Below are positions 34,624 to 43,020 of a DNA stretch of 64,000 nucleotides, piece after piece. The translations under genes and the position numbers were made by a program. The notes beneath the pieces were generated by a model. That model saw only the letters and a list, made by a program, of their open reading frames with translations. It ran no database searches and was not told the DNA's origin. This DNA is from Chitinophagaceae bacterium. Lineage in GTDB: Bacteria; Bacteroidota; Bacteroidia; Chitinophagales; Chitinophagaceae. Within the stretch, counting starts at the first letter, position 1. Every line of letters starts with the position of its first letter. The stretch lies in NCBI GenBank assembly GCA_013140985.1, contig JABFRU010000011.1, forward strand, positions 1-64,000, given 5' to 3'.

Positions 34624-35736
34624 ATGACAATTGCAGTATTAGGCGCAGGAATGGTAGGACAGGCTATTGCATTGGACCTGGCAAAGGATTTTTCGGTTAC
34701 CGCTTTCGACCTGAATGCACGCAACCTGGAAGAATTAAAAAAAAGAAATACTGCTGTACAAACAGTGTTGGCTGATCTTTCTGTATTTGCAGAATATCCC
34801 AACTGGTTATCTCCCTTTGATATTGTTGTAACGGCTGTTCCCGGTTTTATGGGGTATAAAACATTGGAAGCCGTAATTAACGCTGGCAAAAATGTAGTGG
34901 ATATTTCTTTTTTTCCTGAAGATGCATTGCAACTGGATAAATTGGCAAAGAGCAAAAATGTAACTGTCATTACCGATTGTGGTGTGGCTCCCGGTGTAAG
35001 CAATTTCATCATTGGTCGATATAGTGAAGAAATGAAAATTGACTCTTTTGAATGTTATGTTGGCGGATTGCCCGCCGATCCAAAACCACCATTTTATTAT
35101 AAAGCGCCATTCTCTCCTGTTGATGTGATACAGGAATACATAAGACCTGCAAGATTGATGGAAAATGGAAAGATCGTAACCAAACCGGCATTGAGTGAAA
35201 GAGAGATGATATCATTTGATGAGATAGGAGAACTCGAAGCATTCAATACTGATGGGCTTCGGTCATTGATCTTTACGATGGGTCATATCCCGGACATGAA
35301 AGAAAAAACGCTTCGTTATCCCGGTCACATTGATGTGATCATTGCATTACAGCAGGCAGGATTCTTTGATGCTGCCACAAAACTCCGTTTCCGGGAAGTG
35401 GATATCACACCGCTTGAATTCACTTCCCGTTTATTGGTCGCTGACTGGAAGTTGAACCCGGGTGAGGAAGAGTTTACCATAATGAAAGTTATTGTAAAAG
35501 GAGAAGGGAAAACAATTGAGTATAATTTGCTGGATCGCTATGATGCCGCTACGCAAACATCTTCGATGGCAAGAACGACGGGCTATACCTGTACAGCTGC
35601 TGTGAACCTGATCACCCAAAAGATGTTTACCGAAAAAGGTGTGTTTCCCCCGGAGTTAGTTGGAAAAGACAAGCAATGCTTTGATTTTGTAATGAATTAT
35701 CTCGCAGCAAGAAATGTGACCTGGACAAAAAAATAA
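34624..35736 (+). CDS. Saccharopine dehydrogenase family protein
   Basis: 370 residues, a Rossmann start GAGMVGQAIALDLA with the GxGxxG loop (about 7-12), then VVTAVPGFMGYKTLEAVINAGKNVVDISFFPED and DCGVAPGVSNFIIG, all typical of the family. The C-terminal domain resembles LYS9-like (saccharopine reductase) proteins. In Bacteroidota such proteins are often annotated as lysine-biosynthesis saccharopine reductases or as carboxynorspermidine dehydrogenase-like; the substrate is uncertain. Confidence 0.85.
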   Translation: MTIAVLGAGMVGQAIALDLAKDFSVTAFDLNARNLEELKKRNTAVQTVLADLSVFAEYPNWLSPFDIVVTAVPGFMGYKTLEAVINAGKNVVDISFFPEDALQLDKLAKSKNVTVITDCGVAPGVSNFIIGRYSEEMKIDSFECYVGGLPADPKPPFYYKAPFSPVDVIQEYIRPARLMENGKIVTKPALSEREMISFDEIGELEAFNTDGLRSLIFTMGHIPDMKEKTLRYPGHIDVIIALQQAGFFDAATKLRFREVDITPLEFTSRLLVADWKLNPGEEEFTIMKVIVKGEGKTIEYNLLDRYDAATQTSSMARTTGYTCTAAVNLITQKMFTEKGVFPPELVGKDKQCFDFVMNYLAARNVTWTKK

Positions 35737-35797
35737 AAAGCGACCTCACGCCGCTTTCCTAAAAATCTTTTATAATCAAACAAATCCTGGTTCTGAC

Positions 35798-36394
35798 TTA
35801 TTCGGCTTCCGCAACCACTTCTTTTACTTCCGGTATCATCCGCTTCATCATTCCTTCTATTCCTGCTTTTAATGTGATCATGGATGAAGGGCAACCACTG
35901 CAACTTCCCTGCAACATTAAATTCACTACTCCATCATCATAACTTTTAAACTGGATAGCGCCGCCATCCATTTCTACAGCAGGCTTTACATAATTCTCTA
36001 ATAATTCTTTGATGCGTTTTACCACATCATCATCGTCAGCCAATATTTCATTACTGCTTTCTTTTTTGATCGTTATCACTTCGTCTTCATTCACCACGGC
36101 TTTGCCTTCTTCCAGGTATTCTTTCAGGAACTGGCGCACAGAGGGAATCACATCCTGCCAATCGGTTTCCGCCGTTTTTGTCAGCGTTACAAAATTGCTG
36201 GCGATGAATACAGCTTTGATAAAAGGAAAACCAAACAATTCTGTAGCCAGTGGTGAGGGTTTTGCACTTTCAGCATCCGGAAAATCAATGCTCTTGCCGG
36301 GATATAAAAGCTTGTTGGCCACAAACTTCATCGTCTCCGGGTTGGGTGTCATCTCCGTATAGATGCTTATCATCGGATTGCCTGTCTTGATCAT
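35798..36394 (-). CDS. NifU family Fe-S scaffold/carrier protein
   Basis: 198 residues: Nfu_N domain (about 5-95, with EMTPNPETMKFVANKLL) followed by a NifU C-terminal domain (about 115-195) carrying the cluster-binding CXXC in GSCSGCPSS. The acidic linker carries EEGKAVVNEDEVITIKKESS. Full NfuA-like architecture; it transfers 4Fe-4S clusters to apo-proteins in the cytosol. The ATG at 36373 (MISIYTEMTPNP) is an equally possible start. Confidence 0.92.
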   Translation of the reverse strand: MIKTGNPMISIYTEMTPNPETMKFVANKLLYPGKSIDFPDAESAKPSPLATELFGFPFIKAVFIASNFVTLTKTAETDWQDVIPSVRQFLKEYLEEGKAVVNEDEVITIKKESSNEILADDDDVVKRIKELLENYVKPAVEMDGGAIQFKSYDDGVVNLMLQGSCSGCPSSMITLKAGIEGMMKRMIPEVKEVVAEAE

Positions 36395-36486
36395 ATCTCA
36401 CAATTTGAGCTGTAAAAATAACAACAAATCGGAGTGATTGTTTACGAAGGCGGGAAGAACCATTGATTGCGTTGATTAGTATGATA

Positions 36487-37209
36487 TTACTCTGTAAACC
36501 GGCCCGTCTTTTTAAGATAGCGAACAAAGGCATAAATAAGAACGAGAAAGCCGCATAGGATACCGATCAGTAAATTTCTCATTTGTTTGTCGTAACCGGT
36601 AAGTTCGGGGTATCTTAATAAAAGCAATAACACAATACCATTGAGCCAAATGAATTGTGTTGTATGCTCTTTCAGTATCCACCTTCTCCAGTTGAATTGC
36701 ATGCTTCGGAATGTTTTCCCGATACCAGTCAATTGAGGAAACCAGCGGCTCACTTTTTTACAATACTCAATAAAATCAGCGCCAAATTTCTTTTGCAGAA
36801 AATCTTCTTCCGCTGATACGATCGCCTGGTAGATGAATAAAAAAACAGGGATCACAATGACAACATATACCAATGAATTGGCGAGGATGCCAAGACCTAA
36901 TAACATGAAAATATTTCCGAGATACAACGGGTTGCGGCAATGATTAAAGATCCCCCCGGTAACTAACCCTTCCGCATAAGGCCTGCCTTCTTTTCCGCCC
37001 CGAACGATATAAGCAAGACCGATGGTCAATCCCCGGATCAGTTGCCCAAAAAATGTAATGAACAAACCGATGCCGACAGGCCACCAATAATAATCTTTAC
37101 CAAACTTTTCCTTAGAAAATAATGGCCATGAAGGAATAAGTAATGCGCCATAAAAGAATATGAACAACCAGTTACGGTGTTTAAACAAAAAATTACCTAT
37201 GGCTATCAT
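36487..37209 (-). CDS. ICMT/PEMT-like membrane methyltransferase family protein
   Basis: The ATG at 37209 (MIAIGNFLFKHRNWL) is chosen because the eight codons upstream (to 37233) fall inside an inverted repeat that lies at the gene start. 240 residues, six or so hydrophobic segments, with the isoprenylcysteine carboxyl methyltransferase/PEMT core GGIFNHCRNPLYLGNIFMLLGLGI and the following EEDFLQKKFGADFIEYCKKVSRW motif. Such proteins methylate lipids or membrane-associated thiols with SAM; the substrate is unknown. Confidence 0.83.
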   Translation of the reverse strand: MIAIGNFLFKHRNWLFIFFYGALLIPSWPLFSKEKFGKDYYWWPVGIGLFITFFGQLIRGLTIGLAYIVRGGKEGRPYAEGLVTGGIFNHCRNPLYLGNIFMLLGLGILANSLVYVVIVIPVFLFIYQAIVSAEEDFLQKKFGADFIEYCKKVSRWFPQLTGIGKTFRSMQFNWRRWILKEHTTQFIWLNGIVLLLLLRYPELTGYDKQMRNLLIGILCGFLVLIYAFVRYLKKTGRFTE

Positions 37210-37210
37210 A

Positions 37211-37287
37211 AAATTCCAAAAGACAAATCCCAAACTCCAAAAAAAATCTCCTGGCCGGGATTTGGAATTTATTATTTGGGACTTTTG
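37211..37287. repeat. Inverted-repeat pair before the ICMT-like gene
   Basis: A perfect 10-bp inverted repeat (AAATTCCAAA at 37211-37220 with TTTGGAATTT at 37261-37270), extended by weaker matching TTTGGGACTTTT/AAAGACAAATCCCAAA arms. Confidence 0.5.
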
Positions 37288-37292
37288 TTTAT

Positions 37293-38021
37293 TTACTTTT
37301 TAACAGCAACAAATCCTGCAAAATTATACCACTTGAAAAATACTTCGCAATGCGCAAATCCTTTATCCCTGATAAGTGCAATGTTTTCGCTGAGCTTATA
37401 AGGTATCAATACATTTTCCAGTGCTTCCCTTTTTTGAGAGATCTCCAGTTCACTGTAATGATTGCGGCGCTTAAGATCATAATAGTATTCGATAAAATCC
37501 CTGTTGAAGCGGCTGTCTTCTGCCAGTATCTTTTCTACTACGATCAGCACACCGCCGTTATTCAATCCATCATAAATGGTTTTCAGCAATTTTTCCCTGT
37601 GCAGTGGGCGAATGAATTGCATGGTAAGGCATAATACTACCACCGACGCATTCTGGATCTTTACTCCTTTATTCAGGTCGGCACAACGTAATTCACAACG
37701 ACGCATAATATTCAGTTCATTTAATTTGGAACGGCATTTATCCAGCATCTCCATAGAATCATCCACCCCAACGAACTGTACATCCTTACTCACCAGTGCA
37801 TCCATTCCTATTAATGTAGTACCGGTTGAGCAACCAAGATCATATACATCAGTGCCTTCTTTGGCATAAGTAGCAGCCAGTTCAGCCACCATCCTTTGCA
37901 TTTCACCATAAAAAGGGACGGAACGGCTTACCATGTCGTCAAATACGCCGGCTACGTTAGAGCCAAACTTAAAGTCGCTGACCTTTTCTATTTCTTTCTT
38001 AAATACTTCGTCCTTACCCAT
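37293..38021 (-). CDS. cmoA: Carboxy-S-adenosyl-L-methionine synthase CmoA
   Basis: The ATG at 38021 (MGKDEVFKKEIEKVS) is chosen; an upstream start adds 11 unrelated residues. 242 residues. The class I SAM fold has YDLGCSTGTTLIGMDALV (motif I), VGVDDSMEMLDKCR (motif II), and the CmoA-specific FDDMVSRSVPFYGEMQRM near the N-terminus. CmoA converts SAM and prephenate to carboxy-SAM for wobble-uridine (cmo5U34) tRNA modification. The partner CmoB is not in this window. Confidence 0.9.
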   Translation of the reverse strand: MGKDEVFKKEIEKVSDFKFGSNVAGVFDDMVSRSVPFYGEMQRMVAELAATYAKEGTDVYDLGCSTGTTLIGMDALVSKDVQFVGVDDSMEMLDKCRSKLNELNIMRRCELRCADLNKGVKIQNASVVVLCLTMQFIRPLHREKLLKTIYDGLNNGGVLIVVEKILAEDSRFNRDFIEYYYDLKRRNHYSELEISQKREALENVLIPYKLSENIALIRDKGFAHCEVFFKWYNFAGFVAVKK

Positions 38022-38154
38022 GTAATTTCCATTGTTATCTGCAAAAGTAAGCATATTGTAAAAACTGTTTATATAACTTTAATCGTTAAAAAAAGGCAAC
38101 CTTCATGCCGTCTTATCATTATAATAGTGGTTGTTTTATTAAATATTTACCTGA

Positions 38155-38508
38155 ATGAAAAAAATGTATCACCTCGCTAAATGCACCAATTGCCAGGCCA
38201 TCATTAAAGAAACGAAGATTGATAAAAAAGGGGTTGCCATGCAGGATATCCGCACAGAAAAAATAACACCGGCCCAACTGGATGAAATGAAGAAAATAGC
38301 CGGCAGCTATGAAGCCCTGTTCAGCCGCAGGGCTATCATGTATAAAGAGTTGGGATTAAAGCATAAAAAGCTGGAAGAAAAAGATTACCGCAACTACATT
38401 CTTCAACAAGATACTTTCCTGAAACGTCCCGTCGTCATTATGGATGATAAGATATTCATTGGCAGCGAAAAGAAAAATGTAGAAGCGCTGAAAAAAGCTT
38501 TGAAATAA
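38155..38508 (+). CDS. ArsC/Spx-family thioredoxin-like protein
   Basis: 117 residues. The N-terminal CTNCQAII is the CXXC redox motif of the ArsC/Spx/YffB family. The C-terminal FLKRPVVIMDDKIFIGSEKK is typical, with the conserved KRP segment. It has no obvious second Cys of arsenate reductase at the expected C-terminal position, so it is closer to Spx/YffB-type proteins. Function uncertain. Confidence 0.82.
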   Translation: MKKMYHLAKCTNCQAIIKETKIDKKGVAMQDIRTEKITPAQLDEMKKIAGSYEALFSRRAIMYKELGLKHKKLEEKDYRNYILQQDTFLKRPVVIMDDKIFIGSEKKNVEALKKALK

Positions 38509-38603
38509 AAATTGTTAAAAAACCAATATTGGCTGTTGTTATTTGGGTTTACAGGAAACCGGGTGACATCAAAATTCGTTAGTATAAGGACTAAAATAAT
38601 TAT

Positions 38604-39146
38604 ATGAACCGTTCCATCTTTTCACTGTTTATTGCGATAGTGTTTTTGAATGTTAGTTGTAAGGGGCAAACAACTACTGCAAAAAAAAAATATCCCGATC
38701 CGCCCATTGCTACGCATAAAACCGTTTACCCGGTGAAGTTCACTGATTCGGCTTGGAAAGCAAGGCTGACCAAAGAACAATATTATATTCTTCGCCAGGA
38801 TGGAACGGAAAGAGCTTTCACCGGCAAGTATTGGGATCATCATGAAAAAGGAACTTATTATTCTGCCGGATCGTTGCAGCCGGTATTTAGTTCCGAAACA
38901 AAATTCGATTCAGGCACAGGCTGGCCGAGTTTCTATGCCCCTGTTAGCGCCGATGCATTGAAGTTGATAAAAGATACAAGTTATAATACTGTTCGCTGGG
39001 CGGTGGTAGATAGCAAGAGTGGTTCTCATCTCGGTCATGTGTTTGATGATGGACCAGAGCCTACCGGCAAACGTTATTGCATCAATTCTGCCGCATTGAT
39101 ATTTGTTCCCGCAGGTGGTAAAGCTCCTACCAGTTCAAAACAATGA
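38604..39146 (+). CDS. msrB: Lipoprotein peptide-methionine (R)-S-oxide reductase MsrB
   Basis: 180 residues, with a lipoprotein leader (LNVSCKGQ, Cys at about 19), so it faces the periplasm. The MsrB fold is clear: ERAFTGKYWDHHEKGTYYSAGS, SGTGWPSFYAPV and the catalytic Cys in GKRYCINSAALIF. It lacks the two zinc CXXC pairs present in some MsrBs. It overlaps the following msrA by 4 nt. Confidence 0.93.
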   Translation: MNRSIFSLFIAIVFLNVSCKGQTTTAKKKYPDPPIATHKTVYPVKFTDSAWKARLTKEQYYILRQDGTERAFTGKYWDHHEKGTYYSAGSLQPVFSSETKFDSGTGWPSFYAPVSADALKLIKDTSYNTVRWAVVDSKSGSHLGHVFDDGPEPTGKRYCINSAALIFVPAGGKAPTSSKQ

Positions 39147-39823
39147 TCATGAAATTAATTTTTGCCGTTGTTGTTGTTGCATCATTAGTTGGTTGTACCT
39201 CATCGAAGGATAACAAACCGGAACAGGTCGATGGGCAAAAGCAATCAAATGAAAACAAAATACCTGTTGGCGATCCGATCAAGCCATCAACAATAGAAGC
39301 AGTAGCTTATTTTTCTGAAGGATGTTTCTGGCATACTGAAATAGTTTTTCAAAGTTTGGATGGAGTTCGGGATGCTATATCGGGTTATGCCGGCGGAACA
39401 ACGGCTGATCCCGATTATGAAAAAATAAGCGGTGGCAACACCGGCCATGCGGAAACAGTGCAGGTCTTTTATGACCCTGCTAAAATTTCTTTTGAAACAC
39501 TGGTCAAAGCATTTTTTGCAAGCCATGATCCAACACAACTGAACCGGCAGGGCAATGATGTGGGAACACAATATCGTTCCATCGCCTTTTATAGTAATGA
39601 TGAAGAGAAGCAGATCATAGAAAAGGAAATAAAAGCTGTTGCCGGTTCAAAAATATATCCGGGGAAAATTGTTACCGAAATAAAATTATTCAGTCATTTT
39701 TATCCTGCAGAAGATTATCACCAGGAGTATATCATTCATCATCCGGAGAACAGGTATGTGCAAAATATTTCTATTCCCGATTATTTGAAATTCAGGAAAG
39801 AGTTCAAAGGGAAATTCAAATAG
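39143..39823 (+). CDS. msrA: Lipoprotein peptide-methionine (S)-S-oxide reductase MsrA
   Basis: 226 residues. Leader with lipobox (SLVGCTSSK), then MsrA core: FSEGCFWHTEIVFQSLDGV (catalytic Cys; the usual GCFWG is GCFWH here), YAGGTTADPDYEKISGGNTGHAETVQVFYDPAKI, and FYSNDEEKQIIEKEIK. With msrB (4-nt overlap) it forms a periplasmic methionine sulfoxide repair pair. An ATG two codons downstream is also possible. Confidence 0.93.
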   Translation: MIMKLIFAVVVVASLVGCTSSKDNKPEQVDGQKQSNENKIPVGDPIKPSTIEAVAYFSEGCFWHTEIVFQSLDGVRDAISGYAGGTTADPDYEKISGGNTGHAETVQVFYDPAKISFETLVKAFFASHDPTQLNRQGNDVGTQYRSIAFYSNDEEKQIIEKEIKAVAGSKIYPGKIVTEIKLFSHFYPAEDYHQEYIIHHPENRYVQNISIPDYLKFRKEFKGKFK

Positions 39824-39829
39824 TGAATG

Positions 39830-40319
39830 GTGAATCGTCAATCGTGAATGTGCGGGTTATCGCATAAGACCGCTTAAAATCTGAAAACATCTTATTATCG
39901 CTTTGCCCAGGTCTGAAATGTCTTCTTTCCTGATATAATTTAAGGAGTTAGCAACATCCAAAGAGGCGTCTAATTCGACTATTGAGCCTCTTGCTATTTC
40001 ATAATAGCGTTTCCTCTCGGTTTGAGATTTTCTCGAAGCCCCTTCAGAGATATTTAAATGTATTGATAAAGCAGCACGTCTTACTTGGCTAATCATTCCA
40101 AACCTTTCTTCAGGAGGCAAACTCTTACATAACTTATAACATTCGAATACAAGCCTCTGCGATGCATCATACACATCTAGCTTTTGGTGGTTTAGCTTCA
40201 AAAACATAAAATTATTTTTGAAAAAAGTACCAGAAGTTAAACACTCGACCAAGGTGAATTCAACATTTTAAAAGGGAATTTCCCCATTCATGATTAACGA
40301 TTCACGATTGACGATTCAC
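39830..40319. mobile_element. Candidate IVS-like element: four-helix-bundle gene between 20-bp inverted repeats
   Basis: A 20-bp sequence at 39830-39849 is an exact inverted copy of the one at 40300-40319 (core GATTCACGATTGACG, in inverse orientation). Between them lies one gene for a four-helix-bundle protein of the type encoded by 23S rRNA intervening sequences. The right copy supplies the last six codons and stop of the MFS gene. This is a small element unit; mobility itself is inference. Confidence 0.5.
39857..40207 (-). CDS. Four-helix bundle protein (23S rRNA intervening-sequence/S23 type)
   Basis: The ATG at 40207 (MFLKLNHQKLDVYDASQ) is chosen over the upstream 40252 one. 116 residues with the family signatures LVFECYKLCKSLPPEERFGMISQVRRAALSIHLNISEGASRKSQTERKRYYEIARGSIVELDASLDVAN. 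These proteins are encoded in rRNA intervening sequences and beside diversity-generating retroelements (Avd-like); their role is RNA- or complex-related and not fully understood. Here it is bracketed by exact inverted repeats in an intergenic region, not in rRNA. Confidence 0.88.
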   Translation of the reverse strand: MFLKLNHQKLDVYDASQRLVFECYKLCKSLPPEERFGMISQVRRAALSIHLNISEGASRKSQTERKRYYEIARGSIVELDASLDVANSLNYIRKEDISDLGKAIIRCFQILSGLMR

Positions 40320-41537
40320 AATTGACGCTTTCTCTTTTTGAAAAACTCTTCTAACAACAAACAATGCCAGCAACATAAGGAAAGCTCCTAAAATGAATGG
40401 CATTCCTGCAAAATGGAATGGGGCTTTATCCGTCGTAAAATATTCGAACAGGTTATTCATAATAATAGGGCCGAAAATAGTTGTGATGCTCATCAGGCTT
40501 GAAAGCGATCCCTGTAAAGCTCCCTGTTCATTAGGCGCTACATGTGTCGTTAAAGTTGACTGCAATGCTGGCCCTGCCAATCCACCCATGCAATAAGGAA
40601 TAATAAAAACCATCATCATCCATGTATCAGCAGCAAAGGCAAATAATATCAGCCCGATAACATATAATGACAAGCCGAGGTAAACACTTTTTTCATTGCC
40701 CAGTCTTGGATTAACGATCCTTGTTAATCCTGCCTGTACAATACCAACAACCAATCCTACTACTCCCAGCGATATTCCCACCATTTTCTCTTTCCAGCCA
40801 AACTGGTACATTGTAAAATAGCTCCAGTTAGCCATCACCGATTGTGCACCGAGATAAAGAAGGAAATAACAGGCAGCCAGGCCAATGATCTTCGGGTGTC
40901 TCTTCAGGAAAGCAAATCCCCCGAATGGGTTTATTTTTTTCCAATGGAAATGGCGGCGGTTCTCTACGCTTAACGATTCCGGCAAAACAAAATAACCATA
41001 TACCGCATTTAATAAACACAGCACTGCAGCCGCATAAAAAGGAGCTCTTAGTCCAAAGCCTGCTAATAATCCTCCCAATGCAGGGCCTGCCATAAAACCA
41101 ATACCAAAAGCTGCACCGATCATTCCAAAATTCTTTGCCCGGTTTTCTTTGGTGCTGATATCTGCTATATAAGCAGCGGCAGTCGTTACACTGGCGCCGG
41201 TGATGCCGGAAATGATACGTCCAAAAAAAAGTAACCCGTAGGTGGGAGCTAATGCCATAAATACATAATCAATGGCAAAAGCAAAAAGAGAGGCCAACAA
41301 TACAGGTCTTCTCCCATATTTATCACTGAGATTACCAATGATAGGTCCGAAAAAAAATTGTGTGATAGCATAGGCTGCTACCAGCCATGCACCATAGGGA
41401 CTCGCTTCATTAACAGGAATTCCTTTTAACTCTGAGATAAGGGCAGGCATCACGGGGATGATAAGTCCCCATCCCATGATATCAATTAAAAGTGTGATGA
41501 AGATAAAACCAACTGCTGCTTTGCGTGAAGAAGCCAT
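40302..41537 (-). CDS. MFS transporter (TetA-like drug/metabolite exporter)
   Basis: 411 residues, about 12 transmembrane segments. Motif A between TM2 and TM3 is present (GNLSDKYGRRPVLLASLF), and the TM4-5 GISGITGASVTTAAAYIAD and GFMAGPALGGLL motifs are those of drug:H+ antiporters of the TetA(P)/Tet subgroup. The substrate cannot be read. The last codons (IVNRQS, stop) are part of the inverted repeat at 40300-40319, so the original C-terminus was likely replaced or extended. Confidence 0.87.
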   Translation of the reverse strand: MASSRKAAVGFIFITLLIDIMGWGLIIPVMPALISELKGIPVNEASPYGAWLVAAYAITQFFFGPIIGNLSDKYGRRPVLLASLFAFAIDYVFMALAPTYGLLFFGRIISGITGASVTTAAAYIADISTKENRAKNFGMIGAAFGIGFMAGPALGGLLAGFGLRAPFYAAAVLCLLNAVYGYFVLPESLSVENRRHFHWKKINPFGGFAFLKRHPKIIGLAACYFLLYLGAQSVMANWSYFTMYQFGWKEKMVGISLGVVGLVVGIVQAGLTRIVNPRLGNEKSVYLGLSLYVIGLILFAFAADTWMMMVFIIPYCMGGLAGPALQSTLTTHVAPNEQGALQGSLSSLMSITTIFGPIIMNNLFEYFTTDKAPFHFAGMPFILGAFLMLLALFVVRRVFQKEKASIVNRQS

Positions 41538-41594
41538 AGAGGCAAAGTTGTTGGTTTTTTATTTCTGCAATACATTTCTACAGAAAATAAAAAC

Positions 41595-41613
41595 CGGGGC
41601 TATAGCAGCCCCG
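41595..41613 (-). terminator. Terminator of the cytochrome c transcript
   Basis: A 7-bp stem (CGGGGCT with AGCCCCG), 5-nt loop, followed on the minus strand by GTTTTTATTTTC. It lies 28 nt after the cytochrome c stop codon. Confidence 0.75.
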
Positions 41614-41640
41614 ACATACTCATTGTGCATGAACCAGTGA

Positions 41641-42045
41641 TCATTTCAATGTGCGGATATAATTTACAATAGCCCAAATGCCATTTGTTTCTGTGATTTT
41701 GGTTTTAAAAGAAGGCATGTCTTTTCTGCCTTTTTCAGTTTTATAGTATATCGACCCGTCTGTTTGCGATTTAAAGCCTGCTTTGGTAAAATCACCGCAT
41801 TCGGTATCCAACTGAGCTGCCTTGGGACCGTCGCCTTTTCCTTTTGTACCGTGGCAGGATTTACAATGGGTGTTATACAAGGATTTTCCTGTAATGATGG
41901 ACTCAGCATCTCCTACTATTGGATTGATCTTGTTTTTATAATTTTCAGGAACAGGCCAGGGCTCCTGATTTGATGTCTTTGAAACAAACGCAAACAAAGC
42001 AAAAGTGAATATGCTTGCCGTTATTACTAGCGCTTTCTTTTTCAT
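41641..42045 (-). CDS. Secreted monohaem cytochrome c
   Basis: 134 residues with a signal peptide (about 1-23). The haem site is CKSCHGTKGKGDGPKAA (CXXCH with the following GKGDG loop), and the Met ligand is probably in KDMPSFKTKI. This is a small class I cytochrome, acting as electron carrier in the periplasm. It ends the minus-strand run that includes NrfD and the FeS protein, and likely accepts or donates electrons for it. Confidence 0.92.
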   Translation of the reverse strand: MKKKALVITASIFTFALFAFVSKTSNQEPWPVPENYKNKINPIVGDAESIITGKSLYNTHCKSCHGTKGKGDGPKAAQLDTECGDFTKAGFKSQTDGSIYYKTEKGRKDMPSFKTKITETNGIWAIVNYIRTLK

Positions 42046-42126
42046 GTTTTACTGTTTTTTACTTAATAATAGGATTATTCGTTTCGATAATTCGTTGCAT
42101 TAATAAATAATATCACCAGCGACTTT

Positions 42127-43020
42127 TCATCTTGTAGTATGGATCTTTCCAAGTTTTTTTATTTTGAAAAATTGTATTATCAGATATATCAGGGTTCCCC
42201 ATACACTCAGAACGATACCATAGGCCATAAATAATAACCAGAATGGTGTTTTAAAACGGGTGGACCATAATGTACGTTGGGAAAAAAAATCTTTCCCTGT
42301 TTTTACTGCCACACCCCATGGAACTAATTGTTCAACTTCCAGGTTACCAAGCTGGTCATTATTTTCTACCCTGGCTGCAATTAAAAAATTTCCATTTGTA
42401 TCTCCGGGTAAACTGTCTTTGGTTACTTCAACAGTTATAGTTCCGCTTGAGTCTGTTGTATAGGTTCCCTCATCCCCTGCCGGAAGGATACCACCCAGGC
42501 GTAAAACCCCTACTTTCATTTCTACTTCATTGGCAGGTATCCATTCACCATTTTCATATTTACTCACAGTTACTGTGATACTCCTTACTCCATCTGACGT
42601 GGTGGTATCAAGATGGATTTTTGCCTTTGTTATTTCAATTGCTGCTGCAGGTTCTGCTTCTTTCCCGGCGGCAATTGCAATGAATTTATGAGTGGCGCTT
42701 GCCTCCCAAACATTTTTCAGGTTTATAGGCAAAAAGCTTTTTGCTTTCCCTGTATTGTTTGTAGTTATTGCAGCAATTAGGGTTTCAGGTTGTATGCTAT
42801 CCAGGTACAATTGAAATTTTTTATTTACCAGCGGCTCTGATTTTTTCCTGGTCCTTTGATAATTTTCCAGTATAAGAAATTGCATACTGTTTTTACTGTT
42901 ATAGTATTTTAGTTTAACTATTTCCTCTGCAACAATTGAATCATCTTGTGCTATTACCTTATTGTTTATTAAAATACCTGAGAAAAGCAGGAACAACAGC
43001 AGGTATTTATTTTCCTTCAT
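42127..43020 (-). CDS. Secreted, C-terminally membrane-anchored protein of the respiratory cluster
   Basis: The ATG at 43020 (MKENKYLLLFLLFSG) is used; the upstream one at 43029 is an alternative and both overlap the NrfD stop (43007). 297 residues: signal peptide (about 1-24), a beta-rich region including IHLDTTTSDGVRSITVTVSKYENGEW and a GTYTTDSSGTITVEV strand (bacterial Ig-like), then a single C-terminal transmembrane helix (about 260-285, FWLLFMAYGIVLSVWGTLIYLIIQF) with a basic tail. Family not recognised. Co-encoded with the FeS and NrfD subunits, so it may be a stabilising subunit. Confidence 0.65.
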   Translation of the reverse strand: MKENKYLLLFLLFSGILINNKVIAQDDSIVAEEIVKLKYYNSKNSMQFLILENYQRTRKKSEPLVNKKFQLYLDSIQPETLIAAITTNNTGKAKSFLPINLKNVWEASATHKFIAIAAGKEAEPAAAIEITKAKIHLDTTTSDGVRSITVTVSKYENGEWIPANEVEMKVGVLRLGGILPAGDEGTYTTDSSGTITVEVTKDSLPGDTNGNFLIAARVENNDQLGNLEVEQLVPWGVAVKTGKDFFSQRTLWSTRFKTPFWLLFMAYGIVLSVWGTLIYLIIQFFKIKKLGKIHTTR

